Shown piece after piece: positions 34,450 to 45,615 of a stretch of 64,000 nt of DNA. The notes under the pieces were generated by a model, which was not told the DNA's origin, ran no database searches, and worked only from the letters and a program-made list of their open reading frames with translations. Source of the stretch: Moniliophthora roreri (lineage: Eukaryota > Basidiomycota > Agaricomycetes > Agaricales > Marasmiaceae). How positions within the stretch are numbered: position 1 is the first letter of the stretch; every line of letters begins with the position of its first letter. The translations under genes and the position numbers were made by a program. The stretch is from positions 310,001-374,000 of the forward strand of contig LATX02000196.1 of assembly GCA_001466705.2 (NCBI GenBank). The letters are read 5' to 3'.

Positions 34450-35499
34450 CTATCCTTCAAGTTCTGCGACGATTGCCCTCAGTGCTTCTGCTTGCTCGGT
34501 GAGAACCTCCCTCACTGGATTCTTTCGAAGACCTTCGTGTACAAAATCTTTGAGCCTTGATTGATCGGCGCAGAAAGCCAACTTGTTGAGCCTATTGATT
34601 TCTGGTTTATCTTCGATAGGCGGGGCCTTGACGCCAAAAACACTCAGCACCAAAAAGAACATCTGTTTCAGGCGCCCTCTGGTCATTCGAGCCACAGACT
34701 CATCTATCTCCGTTTCCGGCACCGTTTAAATCTGACATTCACCGTTGACTACCAAAGTATCCGCGATAGCTGAAAGCCGGACCTCGCTTGATCTGCGCAT
34801 TTGGCGTGCGCAGTGGAAAAAGGTTGCGGTCCACCACAGGTGTATCCATAGTTGACAACTGTAGTCTTGAGACATGCAGGCGATGGAATGAGTGAGAGAG
34901 ATACATTGAAGGATGTTGAAAGATTCTTCCGAGTGGATGGAGGGAATAATCCCATTTCAGGGGCGGATGGGTCCTGCGGATGACAACGTAGTCTAAGACT
35001 CTGAATGGAGTAAATGTAAGTATCTACCCTGTAGAAAAATGAAATAAATGACGCGCTCATCTTCATAAGATTCCTCACGCCAAACCCATTGGAGTTGAAT
35101 TGACTTCCCATCCTTCCCAGATATCAAATACACCATGATGATCTCGTGGGTGTCATACAGGGCCCTGTAGTGATCTACGCGTTAACAATCTGCAGCCTGG
35201 TAAGTCGTCCAAGTGACTGGGTGGAACAGAAGAGATCCATCCAAGATCGTACTGGCCCGGGAGAGTTGATCCAAGAACTCTGATTGAGATGGCGTTGGGC
35301 CGAGAATCCAGGTTGAGGAAGTCATGGCCAGTTTAGATGTACCAATGACGCCTTGAATTTCCTTTGTTGCGGAAAGATCAAAGTCAGTTCGACGGTGGAT
35401 ATCTGAGTTGCATATTCGCATATTTCGCAGAGTGGCATGGCTGAAAGTCCCTAGGAGCGCTTTTTTTTTGATAAGCGGTCGATTTTGGTCAGCCGGCAA
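34450..35499 (-). CDS. Unrecognised spliced gene between the two duplication units
   Basis: Minus-strand exons look coding: an opening region with TLRNMRICNSDIHRRTDFDL and SSTWILGPTPSQSEFLDQLS (35499-35180), DHYRALYDTHEIIMVYLISG then IQLQWVWREESYEDERVIYF (about 35160-35045, ending at GTAGAT), DPSAPEMGLFPPSTRKNL (after CGCAG near 34980), STMDTPVVDRNLFPLRTPN then IKRGPAFSYRGYF (about 34860-34765), and a last exon with SVFGVKAPPIEDKPEINRLN ending AEALRAIVAELEG-stop. The start codon is uncertain. Upstream is a T9 run near 35461. No family or function recognised. Confidence 0.45.
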
Positions 35500-35848
35500 T
35501 CTATCGGTTTACTGGCGGACTGGGTTAGGGCTTACACGGCTTGTCTTTGACGGTAAGAGCCCATTGGACCTTCGCATGAGGGACACGAGGTGTTGAAAGT
35601 ACCGGTCATCTGGCTTAGAGTCATAATGTTAAAGAAACCAGGACGTACCACAGAAAGTACGATACGACTTACGGGTCAGAAACCGTACAGACCGTCGTAA
35701 ACAAATATCCATCGAATCCAATTCGTCGAACGTTATGTTGACTGACATCTAAAATGTAAAATGCTGTAGCACTCGTGTTCCCCATGGTGCTCCTTGCCTT
35801 CTTACCACCACCACCACCACCATCTCGCTCACCTGAAAACCGCTGCAA

Positions 35849-37930
35849 ATGAGTTTCACCGACTCATCGCAAATCCGCATCACGGGTGAAAACACTATCA
35901 GCCATGTTCAAGGGAATCAAGTCAACATCAATCTCAACGCCGGTCAGGCTGTGATAAAGCGCACCAAGTACGGCCAGGTGAATGTGATGGTTATTTTGGA
36001 CATCCTTCATTGGACTGACATTTGGCTTCACAGTTTCGACAAGTTATACATGGAGACATGATTATGCTAAGGGAGATACACTCTGAGGAGATCTCCGATT
36101 GGGAATGGGAATGGGAATATGGGAAGGTGACCGGGATGCATGAAACCCAGAGAAGGACATGCATCGTTCAGGTATATCCCGACCGGCAATCCAAGTTCAC
36201 AGCTGTGATGTATGAGGGCGAAGATGCAGAGTGGTTTTGGGAGAAAGAGTTTGAGAAGTTTGCACGTACCAGGTATGCTTCGCTACATCGTCCTCGGGCC
36301 ACAAGTTATCACTGACAGTGATTTGAAGAAATCCACTTGTCGCTCAACTCTTTGGCATCAACCGCTCGGAGATCCCAATGTTGATCTTTCATGACGGTAC
36401 GACTCACCTTACGCTTTCCTTCGACAGCATATCCTGACGGTACCTATAGAACTGATCCCTTGCGCAAACTTTTTCAACCGGAAATCAATATGGATGGATG
36501 TCTACATTGCACATCTGATGGTCGGTCCGGATCCCCACTCCTGTCTCAACTTGTTGAACTAACGCCGTTTGGCTCTTCCAGACTAACATGGGATGTAGCG
36601 AGGATAATTTATGGATGAGCACGACCAGCGGTACGCTTTTCATGGGGCCTGATGGTCCTTCTGCTCCGTATCCTCGTTCGAATGCAATCGGGTCTATCAT
36701 TGTCCCTACCACCGTTGGCATGTTGAAGGACGACACTTGCTTGAGGTTCTTCATCAATTTCGGGTCTTGTTTCGATAATATCGTTCTGGATTGTGCACAT
36801 ATGAGTGGCAGGTCGACCTATCTCGACGATCTGATTCCAGCAACGGCAGAAGATCACCAATCCAAGGATTTTGACCATCCCAACTGGAGCTCAGCGACAC
36901 ATTATTATCTCCGTTACCTTTGGCGGAATCGACCCGATCACCTCCCGATGAACGTCGTAGGCAGGTTTCGGCTTGACGCCATCTACTCACCGTCAATGGA
37001 GGCTGTTGCAAGGTGGCCACGAGGAGTTGGTTCGTTATGGAAGTGGTCGGAGTATGGTAGGGAGGGTCTGGTGGAGGAAACAGTACTGGATGACGGGCTG
37101 ACACGGTGAGTGATCTTGTAATTCCTGTGTTTGATTTGGGCTCAGGGATCCACAGCTTCCAGTTGGATCTGGCTCGAGGGCAAAATGTTCATCTTAAAAC
37201 ATATTGTAATCCATGGAAGTTCTGGAGAGGGTGGTTATTACGATCCTCCCTGGTTTTTGATGCTATTGAGGTTACAGAGGGGAAGGAAAACTTTTGTACA
37301 TTCCCTCCACTGTTTGTTGGATATATTACGAAAACTGACCTTTTCTCTCCCCCACCAGTTGTTGTTCTGCCACCCAACCTGAGGATACGATCCATCCGAC
37401 GCCTCACAGCTTCTCGTACCCTCTGCAATGGTGAATACCCCGTCAAAAAAAATCCACCCACACCCATCTACCTCTTCCTTCATCCCCTCCCCATGTCAAT
37501 ATCAGAGCTGGTGTCATGGATGGACGGAGACTTTTATTTCTGGTCCTTTGATGAGACCGGTCAATCCCGGATGTTGAAGGAGGAATGTGAGAAGTGGGGG
37601 CTACCGGTGCTTACGGTGTCCACATATGACCCTGTTTGGCTGCACTCATGGCCTGCCCATGTCTACACTGCCCTCCGAGACTGGCAAAAGGCTCGAGGTT
37701 TCGACCCCGCTACCTCTGATTGGGCACGACAGATGGGTTATCCAGAGTTGGAGATTGTCGGTGCGAGGAAGGTTCAAGGTCGGTTCGTGTTAGCTACTCT
37801 GATTCACGCGTTGACCAATTGTGATTATCAGGAGAGAAGAAAGCTAGCAGCTCGTGGTGGGAAGCAATTGTGGGTTCAGGGATCAGCGCGGTCGGGATCT
37901 AGTTACATGTACTGTTCATTGTCACGTTAA
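35849..37930 (+). CDS. Host gene family member B (unknown function, 580 aa, 7 exons)
   Basis: Exons: 35849-35977, 36034-36272, 36329-36396, 36450-36520, 36582-37105, 37156-37295, 37359-37930. All are phase-consistent and give 581 codons with the stop. The N-terminal motif is shorter than in member A (MSFTDSSQIRITGENTISHV, then QGNQVNINLNAGQ). Shared body motifs include GDMIMLREIHSEEISDWEWE, LFGINRSEIPMLIFHDELIP, ATAEDHQSKDFDHPNW, SPSMEAVARWPRGVGSLWKW, PTPIYLFLHPLPMSISELVS and ALRDWQKARGFDPATSDWAR. Branch-like CTGAC or CTAAC sits near each acceptor. In exon 2's intron the AG right after CTGAC is skipped for the next AG, as in member A. The function is unknown. It is probably cytoplasmic, with no TM or signal seen. 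Confidence 0.87.
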
Positions 37931-38031
37931 CTCTACATATGGACATGTAGTGGGTCTATTCTGTATTCTGCGTCATCAGGGTAATAAGTTGTGCGTTGTA
38001 TGAATAGATTGTGACAGCATTACTAGGAAGA

Positions 38032-38106
38032 CTACTCACGGAAAGATGCTTTAGGCAAAGGCGTAAAGGACGTCTTCTCATCCAAAAGTCGCATCGGCAG
38101 TGACTC
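38032..38106 (-). pseudogene. 3' remnant of the minus-strand gene seen in unit 1
   Basis: About 23 codons (SLPMRLLDEKTSFTPLPKAS, FRE-stop) match the C-terminus of the gene at 32048-33300. Upstream sequence is missing, and the region joins directly to the shared spacer. Confidence 0.7.
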
Positions 38107-38345
38107 TTAGAATGTGAATGAATGAAAGAGAAGTGAAAAGAGTGTTCAAGGCCGTTCAACTTGGCGGTATACACGCGACGCGTTGACCCGCCCACTCGGT
38201 GCTCAATTTCGCGCGACCTCATGTGTCCTAAATCCTATAGTAAAACAGGAGACATTTAGATCACTACAGATAGTGAATTCCAGATACAGTGGTGATACAA
38301 CAGGCGAAAACATAAACAACATGCAGGGCTAGATGTAGACATGTC

Positions 38346-41300
38346 TTATACTTTCATAAAAGAGAATAAGCTGCTCATTTCTACCCAGCGACGACCGCAC
38401 TGGTCCAGATACTTCTCGACACAACCAGACATGATCGTTAAGAATTCTGAATGAGTATTGACTAATGCACAGACAGTTTCTGTTGCGAGAATTAATGAGC
38501 GACGTCAGCTTTCAAAAGATCTGAACATACCAAGCGATGCTGAGCCAGTAGCATTCTTAACAGCACGATCTGCATCGAATAGATATGCAAAGTATCTGAG
38601 CTGGTTGTAAAGCTTTTCATCGGTGTACTGGAATTCAAGGGACGATCAGCGGAAATGTAGGACGGTCCGGATTCAAAAACATGCCTCAAACGCAACTGTC
38701 GCTTTACAGCCCGGACGTAAACATCTTCGACCGTACACACCCATCATACGCGTACGGAACCCGCAAGTTTGATCACTGCAAACCGTCCAGCCCTCGTAGA
38801 GCTGTGAGATATGTTTTCTGATTTGAGACTCAAGTTGCATCTGTAGACTTCCTATACTGAGAGGCTTCTCGCACGAAGGACACAAGCGACCGCTAGGATG
38901 GAGACAGCAAGCCTGCATAACTTGGTCAGCATGATATCCGCTCAGAATGTACAAGAAGACATACTTCGCGGTCGATGATGGGAGCAAAGGACCACTGTCC
39001 ATTGCAAGAATGACATCGAACCAGGAATGAGTCGGCATCCTTGTATCGTTGAGTGTCAGAGAGTTGAGAATCCATATTGAAGAATGCTCTCTCCTCTGCC
39101 GATGTAGACGTTGTGCTTCGGTAACGGTTAGGGTCGAGGCCTAGGAAAGTGGTCAGTTGTACGCATACGGCGAGTCATGCAAAACATACCAAGGCACTCC
39201 GCTAAACGTGCACGGTCTGTACCCTCAATAGGTTCACATAAACGCTCTATCGGAGGAAGGATCTGCTGCGACAGATAGTACTCGTAGTCTGAATACCGCG
39301 CCATAAGTCCGCAGCAACGAGACACCAAGATTGTTACATACCTATCTTGAGATCGGAATCTGCTTTGCGGAGCTCGTCTCGATGTCTTGCCCTATCAGCT
39401 TGAGCCGTTTTCGCAGTTTCCTCTCCCTCGGGTAGACAGAAAACGTATGGAATGACGTCCCCGGCACGAGCATTGCCACCTCTGGCCTTCAGTTTAAGGG
39501 CAACTTGGACATGAGGTTGACTATCACTTTTCGGGTAATCCTCAGGGTTTTTACCGAGACGCTATCCCAACTTTTTGAGCGTCGAGTAGCGTACAAAGGA
39601 TGTCGATACTGACCTTGTGAATGATGAAGTCGTCCAGCTTGATCTTGCCAGCGCGAACATTCTGCCCGACGGAAGTAAGGTACTCATGGATTTGTTCAAT
39701 GATAATTTCGGTTGCCTCGCCGGACAGAATCTGGTTCAATACGAATCTGAAAGTGAAAATTTAGTGAAAAGCCAAGGATATCAGCGGTATACTCACTGAG
39801 AAACATTCTTTGACAGGTCACAGTATTCCCGACGTTTCATGTCCAGACCCTTTACTTCGACCGAAGTTCGAGCCCCATCCTCGACCTTCATAGCAGCATA
39901 CTTCTTTTTCTGGAGCAGTAGCAGTCGCTGGAATACACCGTCAAGGTCGATTTCAAGGAGCTTGTAGCATTCGTTAACGGCCTTCTTAAATTCAGCGGAG
40001 ATTTTGAGAGCCTCAGATAACTCGGTGACGTTGGAGTTGACGAATACGGAATCGGTGTCTCCATATACAACCTGGCCGACACGTCAGCTACTTGGATTAG
40101 TAAATAATCAGTGAACGCTTACATCAAGGTCCGTGCTCTCAGCGAGCTCCCTCGTATGAGTCAAGATCTCTCGACCTTTAAAGGTCGTGAGAGAAGCGAG
40201 TTGGCGTGCGTAGAACCTCGAGTATTCGAAACCAAGACAGCCGTACATACTGTTCGCTGTCAGCTTCAAAGCCTGCTGCTTGATGTCGTACTATATGGGT
40301 GCGATTGTTAGGTGAGAACTGCCAAAAAATGTCAAGGACAGACCTGTAGAAGCTGAGCGGGTGTCGCCGACTTGTCCTTCATGAGTGACTTGACCTGCCT
40401 ACGTCTGTTGACGAGAGTAGCAATAAGTCGGGGTAGAACACCTTGGGGAACTTCTGGACCAGGAGGATCAGGTTGTATTTGCTCGCCGTTCTGTGAAATC
40501 AATGAGCAAGGACCACAAAGCAGAAAGTTGGACTGACCTCGTCTTCCTCGTCTGCAATTCGTTCAACAGTAGTAAAGTCGATGTTGTACTCTTGAATGAT
40601 GCTCGGATACAGCGAGTTGAAGTCCATGACAAGAATATACTTGTCCCAGAGCCCTCTCTTTGGCTCAAAGACGAGGCCACCTTTGTACTTGTCTCGTTTG
40701 GCCTTGCTCTTCAATGCATCTTTCTGTGCTTCAGGATCGTCGTCGACAGGTTCCGCCTTCACTGGTGTCTTCTTTCCCCATGNCGAAAAATGTCAGGGAC
40801 AGACCTGTAGAAGCTGAGCGGGTGTCGCCGACTTGTCCTTCATGAGTGACTTGACCTGCCTACGTCTGTTGACGAGAGTAGCAATAAGTCGGGGTAGAAC
40901 GCCTTGGGGAACCTCTGGACCAGGAGGATCAGGTTGTATTTGCTCGCCGTTCTGCGAAAGCAATGAGCAAGGATCACAAAGTAGAAAGTTGGACTGACCT
41001 CGTCTTCCTCGTCTGCGATTCGCTCAACAGTAGTAAAGTCAATGTTGTACTCTTGAATGATGCTCGGATACAGCGAGTTGAAGTCCATGACAAGGATATA
41101 CTTGTCCCAGAGGCCTCTCTTTGGCTCAAAGACGAGGCCACCTTTGTACTTGTCTCGTTTGGCCTTGCTCTTCGATGCATCTTTCTGTGTTTCAGGATCG
41201 TCATCGACNCGTCGCTGGTCAAATCACACATAAGTCTTCCATTTAGGAATTTCAGATTCGTTCCTTGTTTTCCTATACCGGGCCACTTTGCGCGACGGAA

Positions 41301-43567
41301 ACGACCTATCCTTGACCAATGCTTGATCTTCAGGTCTCGCATTCGGTGGAGTAGGACATCCAAGGAAACTCCAAGGAAGTCATGGCCAACGATAATATCT
41401 GGATCAGCTTTGTGGATTGCCGCTATCAGGTAGACTAGGTCAGTATTCAAAGCAAGGTGTATTGAGGACTGAAACATACCGAGGAGGCTATTCAACAGCA
41501 TGGTTTCGTTGATCATTGGCGATATAGCACCTTTACCATTTGCCTTGGCCCGGGCTTCAAAGTCTTTGGGGAAGCGATCGAGAGGGCGCACGAATGTCTG
41601 TACAGTGCATGGTAGGCGTTCCGGAGGCGTTGGGTCATCAATGGCCACTGATGAAGGACTTTTTAGTCGGATACACAATGCCTCTAAACCGAAGTACCTA
41701 CTGTTATGCCAAATTCTTGCTGTGCTGCAGACAACTTCTCGCTTGTTCTCTCGATGATTGACGATGGTTCGCACACTAAGACTTAGAATTGTCAATGGAG
41801 GCATATCCTTAGGAGCGTTATTGTCCGAGTCGGAGACCGGATTGAAGTCCTTGGGGTCTTTGACCGTGATTTCAACTTTGCACCAAGAGACCTAAAAGGG
41901 AATCAGCGCTGAAGAGAAGGCAGGGTAGTCGCTACTCACCTTTGAAATTAACCTCTGGCTCTTTGACCTACTAGGTTGTTCCCGGGTACTAGAAGGCGAA
42001 CTCTTGCTCGTTGAGCTTTCGCGAGGTGTTGGTGCCAAATATTCGCGCAATGTTCGGGCTTTGAGCTGTACTCGGGAGCTGGGGTTCTACGCGACTATTA
42101 ATTAGACAGAAGAGCAACTCAAAACGAGAGGTATACGTGCCAGTGAACGGATAAGCGACCTTCATCCATGTCGTCTCCTCCCTAGGTACGTCTGGTTCTC
42201 CAAATGCATATTTTCGTTGAACAAATTTGCCTTTGAATTTGCCAATGCTCGCTTTTCGTCGAATGGCGTCAAAGTCACGATACACATCGGTCTGCGAGGG
42301 GACTTCATCCGTGTCATACAACTGACCATCTTCGCCTTCTTCAGCCCGCTTCTGGCGAGGTAACACAAACAGGTTGCGTTCTAGACCCTCGACTGTGACG
42401 CAACATGAGACCCAAGTACCTGTTGTCTTGTCCTTTAGCTTTCCGATAAAGTAAAGGTTACCCTCGTGTTCGAGGTAATCTAACCAGTAGAAGCGGAGGG
42501 AACCATCTTCTTCTAGAGCATCGATGTTGGAAGCCCCGGCTCCAGCTGTAGAGGGTGCCAGAGAACCTAAAGTTTCCATAGACGACACTGTCAACGAATC
42601 GTAGACCGATAACCATGACGGAGCAGCATTTTCTTCGGCTCTTGGCTTGACCGGAGGTTTGTCGACAACCATCGGCTCGACCTTAATGGTGGGCTTGATC
42701 TCATCAGGAATTAGACTGGCATCTATATCATCGAAAGATGCATCGTAGTCGAAGTCGTCCACCGGAATGCTCTCCATGTCCATCTGCTCCATCTTCCGGG
42801 TCGCCGGAGTCATATCGACCGTGTCAGTTCTCTGTTTCTTCTTTGGGCTCAAGACAAGATCATCGCTGGATGGTGCATTGTAGAAATCGTCCATAGGACC
42901 ATCTGACGACGTATCAGCATAGTTATCATATCGACCTCGATATGGTGCTGGGGAGGAGTCTTGGTCGCTGTAGACGGGTGAATTTTTACGTTTACGTGAC
43001 TTGAACTTGGTGACAGGCTCTGCTGGCATCGAATCCATCGTATTGAAAAGATTGTTCATAAAGTCGGATTCTTCTTCAGCTGAGACTTTCTTCCGGTAGT
43101 CGTTGATGGACGGAGCTACAGCGGGGGGTGGTGGTGCCTTGGGTTTCCCCTTGGATTTGGCGGTACTCTGCGATTTTTTCGTGGCTAGAGAATGTTTGAG
43201 AAGCGCTAAAAGCAGGAGCAATCTGAGCACTCATACTTTTTCTTCTGCTCGATCTCCTCATCTGATTCATAGTATCCATCGTTCTCCCACTCCTCTTCCA
43301 TTCCATTGTCCTGGTACCCGTCGACGCCGTCGTCGATGACAAAGTCGTCCTTCTGCAAGCGTCCCTTGACGATACGTTTGTATTGATCCTCGGATACCAC
43401 GTCATATATATCTGTATCTTTCTCTTCCTGTACACTGAGAATCAGCTAAAAATCGGACGTGACTTTGACGCGTCTTTGACCTTGATAGTGCGTGAACCTC
43501 CTGCTCGAGTACGCTTCAGCTCTGCAAGTGCTTCAAGTTTGGACTTTTTGCCTCGACTTTCAGACAT
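38346..43567 (-). CDS. POL1: DNA polymerase alpha catalytic subunit (interrupted in this assembly)
   Basis: Catalytic subunit of the polymerase alpha-primase complex, which starts DNA synthesis at origins and Okazaki fragments. On the minus strand: start [19 protein letters not shown], then [20 protein letters not shown] (near 43.37 kb). A long acidic and basic linker follows to about 42.6 kb, then [13 protein letters not shown] (42.05 kb). The exonuclease-like fold has [12 protein letters not shown] (41.39 kb). Palm motifs are [14 protein letters not shown] (40.61 kb), [14 protein letters not shown] (40.24 kb) and YGDTDS (40.06 kb). The C-terminus has two four-cysteine zinc modules (CHSCNGQW...CPSC and CSDQTCG...CLRPGC, 38.98-38.70 kb) and ends [20 protein letters not shown]. 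Introns are about 50 nt. There are two defects. The block 41968-42021 is complemented in place, giving stops. Single-N gaps at 40783 and 41209 bracket a duplicated 425-bp piece, and roughly 130 residues expected between LMCDLTSD and WGKK are absent. Both look like record or assembly faults rather than loss of an essential gene. Confidence 0.93.
40323..41209 (-). repeat. Duplicated POL1 palm segment bracketed by Ns
   Basis: 40323-40747 and 40784-41208 are the same piece of POL1 (offset 461), including intron, [14 protein letters not shown] and flanking exons. They differ at a handful of positions, nearly all transitions. The second copy is bounded by N at 40783 and N at 41209. It reads as a small allelic contig dropped into a scaffold gap. 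Confidence 0.88.
41968..42021 (-). other. 54-nt block of POL1 coding sequence present in reversed (uncomplemented) order
   Basis: In frame on the coding strand the block follows FGTNTS and gives [10 protein letters not shown] followed by stops. Reading the + strand letters backwards from 42021 to 41968 gives 18 codons, AFELLVLKRKIMGPCWII. This is what family-B polymerase alpha has right after the GTNTS motif and before the segment ending here in KEPEVNF. The length is exactly 18 codons, so frame is kept on both sides. Edges are uncertain by one to three bases. Confidence 0.93.
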
Positions 43568-43744
43568 ATTGAACCCGTGAATGTGAAGATGGAGGGGGTT
43601 GAGGAAAAGAGCGCACGACAGCGACACGGCCAACGTGACAGTACACACGGTAAGCGCTCCCGCCAAACTCACCACAACAAAAATTTCCATTGTGGGCGCC
43701 AAAAAAATCCTTGATCATCTGTTCTCAGTGGTTCCTTTATACCC
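43568..43744. promoter_or_regulatory. Divergent promoter shared by POL1 and the L1-domain gene
   Basis: 177 bp separate the two start codons. It contains TCCCGCCAAA (43658-43667) and GGCGCCAAAA (GCGCCAAA at 43696-43703). Both match or nearly match the GCGSSAAA / TTTSSCGC site bound by E2F, and by fungal SBF-type factors that took over this site. Such sites are expected for an S-phase gene like POL1. No clear TATA box. Regulation of the L1-domain gene by the same sites is inference. Confidence 0.6.
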
Positions 43745-45176
43745 ATGGTGAAGGACCAACTCATCGATTCACGCGTCTCAGTGGCTCAATGCAAGCAAGC
43801 CGTCGATGCATTATACCAGTGGGCATCCAAGCAAGCAGCAAAGGAGGCCGAAAACGAACTTTTACCTGGGAAGGAACCTCTGGTCTGGTTAAATGTGGCT
43901 TTGAAGCAGATGCCGGCTGGAGAGGTCAGGTCATTCAAGCCTATCAGAATGTGAGTACATATTTGTTTTGCCGGATGAGTGAAAGCTGACGATCTAGGAA
44001 GACCAATTAAACACCCTTTGGTCGACCTCCGAACGAATGGCATATGTCTTCTCACCAAGGACCCTCAGAGACAGTACAAGGATTTGCTGGAAGAAAAGAA
44101 TATCAAATTTGTGTCTAGAGTAGTTGGGCTAGAGAAATTGAAGGGAAAATTCAACGCTTATGAAGCTAGACGTGCTCTTCTGAAGGAGAACGGACTGTTC
44201 CTCGCAGACGATCGTATTCTTCCTCTTTTGCCGAAATTACTGGGTACCAAGTGGTTTGAAGCGAAGAAGTATGTATCCTTCATCATTTTTACGAGGCTTG
44301 TTACTGACCTGAATGATAACAGGCAGCCCATACCCGTTTGTCTAACAAGAAAGGATCTCAAGGCCGAGCTGGAGCGAGCAATTTCGTCTACATACATGAA
44401 TCAGAACAAGGGAACAGTAGTGTGGGTACCCTCTGTACGCCCTTGACCATACACTCGACTGACACGTTTTTAGCTCGATCAAAATCGGAACGATCTCCCA
44501 AAAACCTTCTCAAATCCTCGACAATCTCAAAGAAGCTATCCCTGCTATTGCCAGTAGCATAAAAGGAGGAGGCGGTGGCTGGGACAATATTCAGTCGCTG
44601 GGTATCAAAACCAGCAACAGCGTGCATCTGCCTATATGGAGCTGTTCATTAGATGGCGACGAAGGCGGCCGATATGATGGGTTGACAGCAGTTGATGACG
44701 ATGTTGAAATGGAAGGTGGTAGCGATGATGAATCGGAGGCAGAGGTGGACGCAGAAGCAGAGGTCAAAGTGCCGGCACCAGCGCCGACAGTGAAGAAAGG
44801 CAAGAAGAAGCGTGCGGCAGAGGACGAGGATGAAGATGAGGCGGAGAAGGAGAAGCCCAAGAAAAAGGCCAAGGCTCAGGCATCCGAACCCAAGGCGCCA
44901 GCCACCGCCAAGGCTCAGCTCGATAGCGATAAATCGAAAGCGAAGAAACGCAAAGAGGCAGAACCTCCCGCTCCGGCTCCCGAATCCAAAGTCGACGACG
45001 CCTCTTCGAAAAAGAAGCGAAGAAAGTCTGACGTTCCCGACGAGCTTGCCACTACTTCTGCCACTCCCAAAAAACCACTATCTGTCGTTTCCACTCCCGA
45101 CACCCCCTCCGAATCCGCCAGTAAAAAAACCAAGAAGAAGGGGAATCAAACGATTTGGATCGCGGAAGATCCTTAA
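43745..45176 (+). CDS. Ribosomal L1 domain-containing nucleolar protein (Cic1/Utp30/RSL1D1-like)
   Basis: Exons: 43745-43950, 44002-44268, 44323-44421, 44474-45176, all in phase, 424 aa. Residues about 1-225 form a ribosomal L1-like fold: SVAQCKQAVDALYQWASKQA, WLNVALKQMP, RIPIKHPLVDLRTNGICLLT, DDRILPLLPKLLGTKWFEAK, QPIPVCLTRKDLKAELERAI and GTVVSIKIGTISQKPSQILD. The C-terminal 200 residues are acidic then Lys-rich (KKGKKKRAAEDEDEDEAEKE, several KKKRRKS runs), typical of nucleolar ribosome-biogenesis factors. This family acts in pre-rRNA processing of the small or large subunit. Which paralog it is cannot be decided from sequence alone. It is divergent from POL1 with a shared promoter. Confidence 0.85.
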
Positions 45177-45615
45177 AGAAGATATATCGTGTCTGAGGTA
45201 GCTTTCTAGTTCAATTTCCAGTGAGCACTAACCGACTACATATTTCCATATCATGCTGGCATCCCTCATTGAAGTATATTTTCATGGTTTCGACATAATA
45301 GTATCTGCATTCTGTGTCGGTGTTACTTTGGCGTTGCGTTCGTATGCTGTTCCATTTGGTATGAGCACGTCCTCTCACCGTTTCGGGCTACGGACGCCTT
45401 GGTGACCGATTTCCAGAGTACGTTAGTATCTATTAGAGAAAGTCGGTGAATGGGTACTAGTACCGACTCAAAGTCTCTGTATAAGTAATGCAGTAGGTAC
45501 ACAAGAGTACAAATCGGAGCAATCAGAGTGGCACAGATACGGTATCGCGAGTCAAGAAAAACAAGCTGCAGCTTCAAAGAGACGAAGCGCTTGTGCAAGA
45601 TACACTGAGCGGAGG
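45177..45615. other. 3' flank, nothing recognised
   Basis: Follows the L1-domain gene stop and holds only short unsupported ORFs. It presumably contains the terminator regions of the flanking genes. Confidence 0.4.

Larger units (their letters stand above)
35698..38545. repeat. Segmental duplication unit 2 (contiguous with the real POL1)
   Basis: Same order as 29685-33917, with the 1.4-kb interior of the minus-strand gene deleted between GTGACTCT and TAGAATG (about 38108). Because POL1 runs on through this unit's right end, this is likely the source locus and the left unit the copy. Confidence 0.8.
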
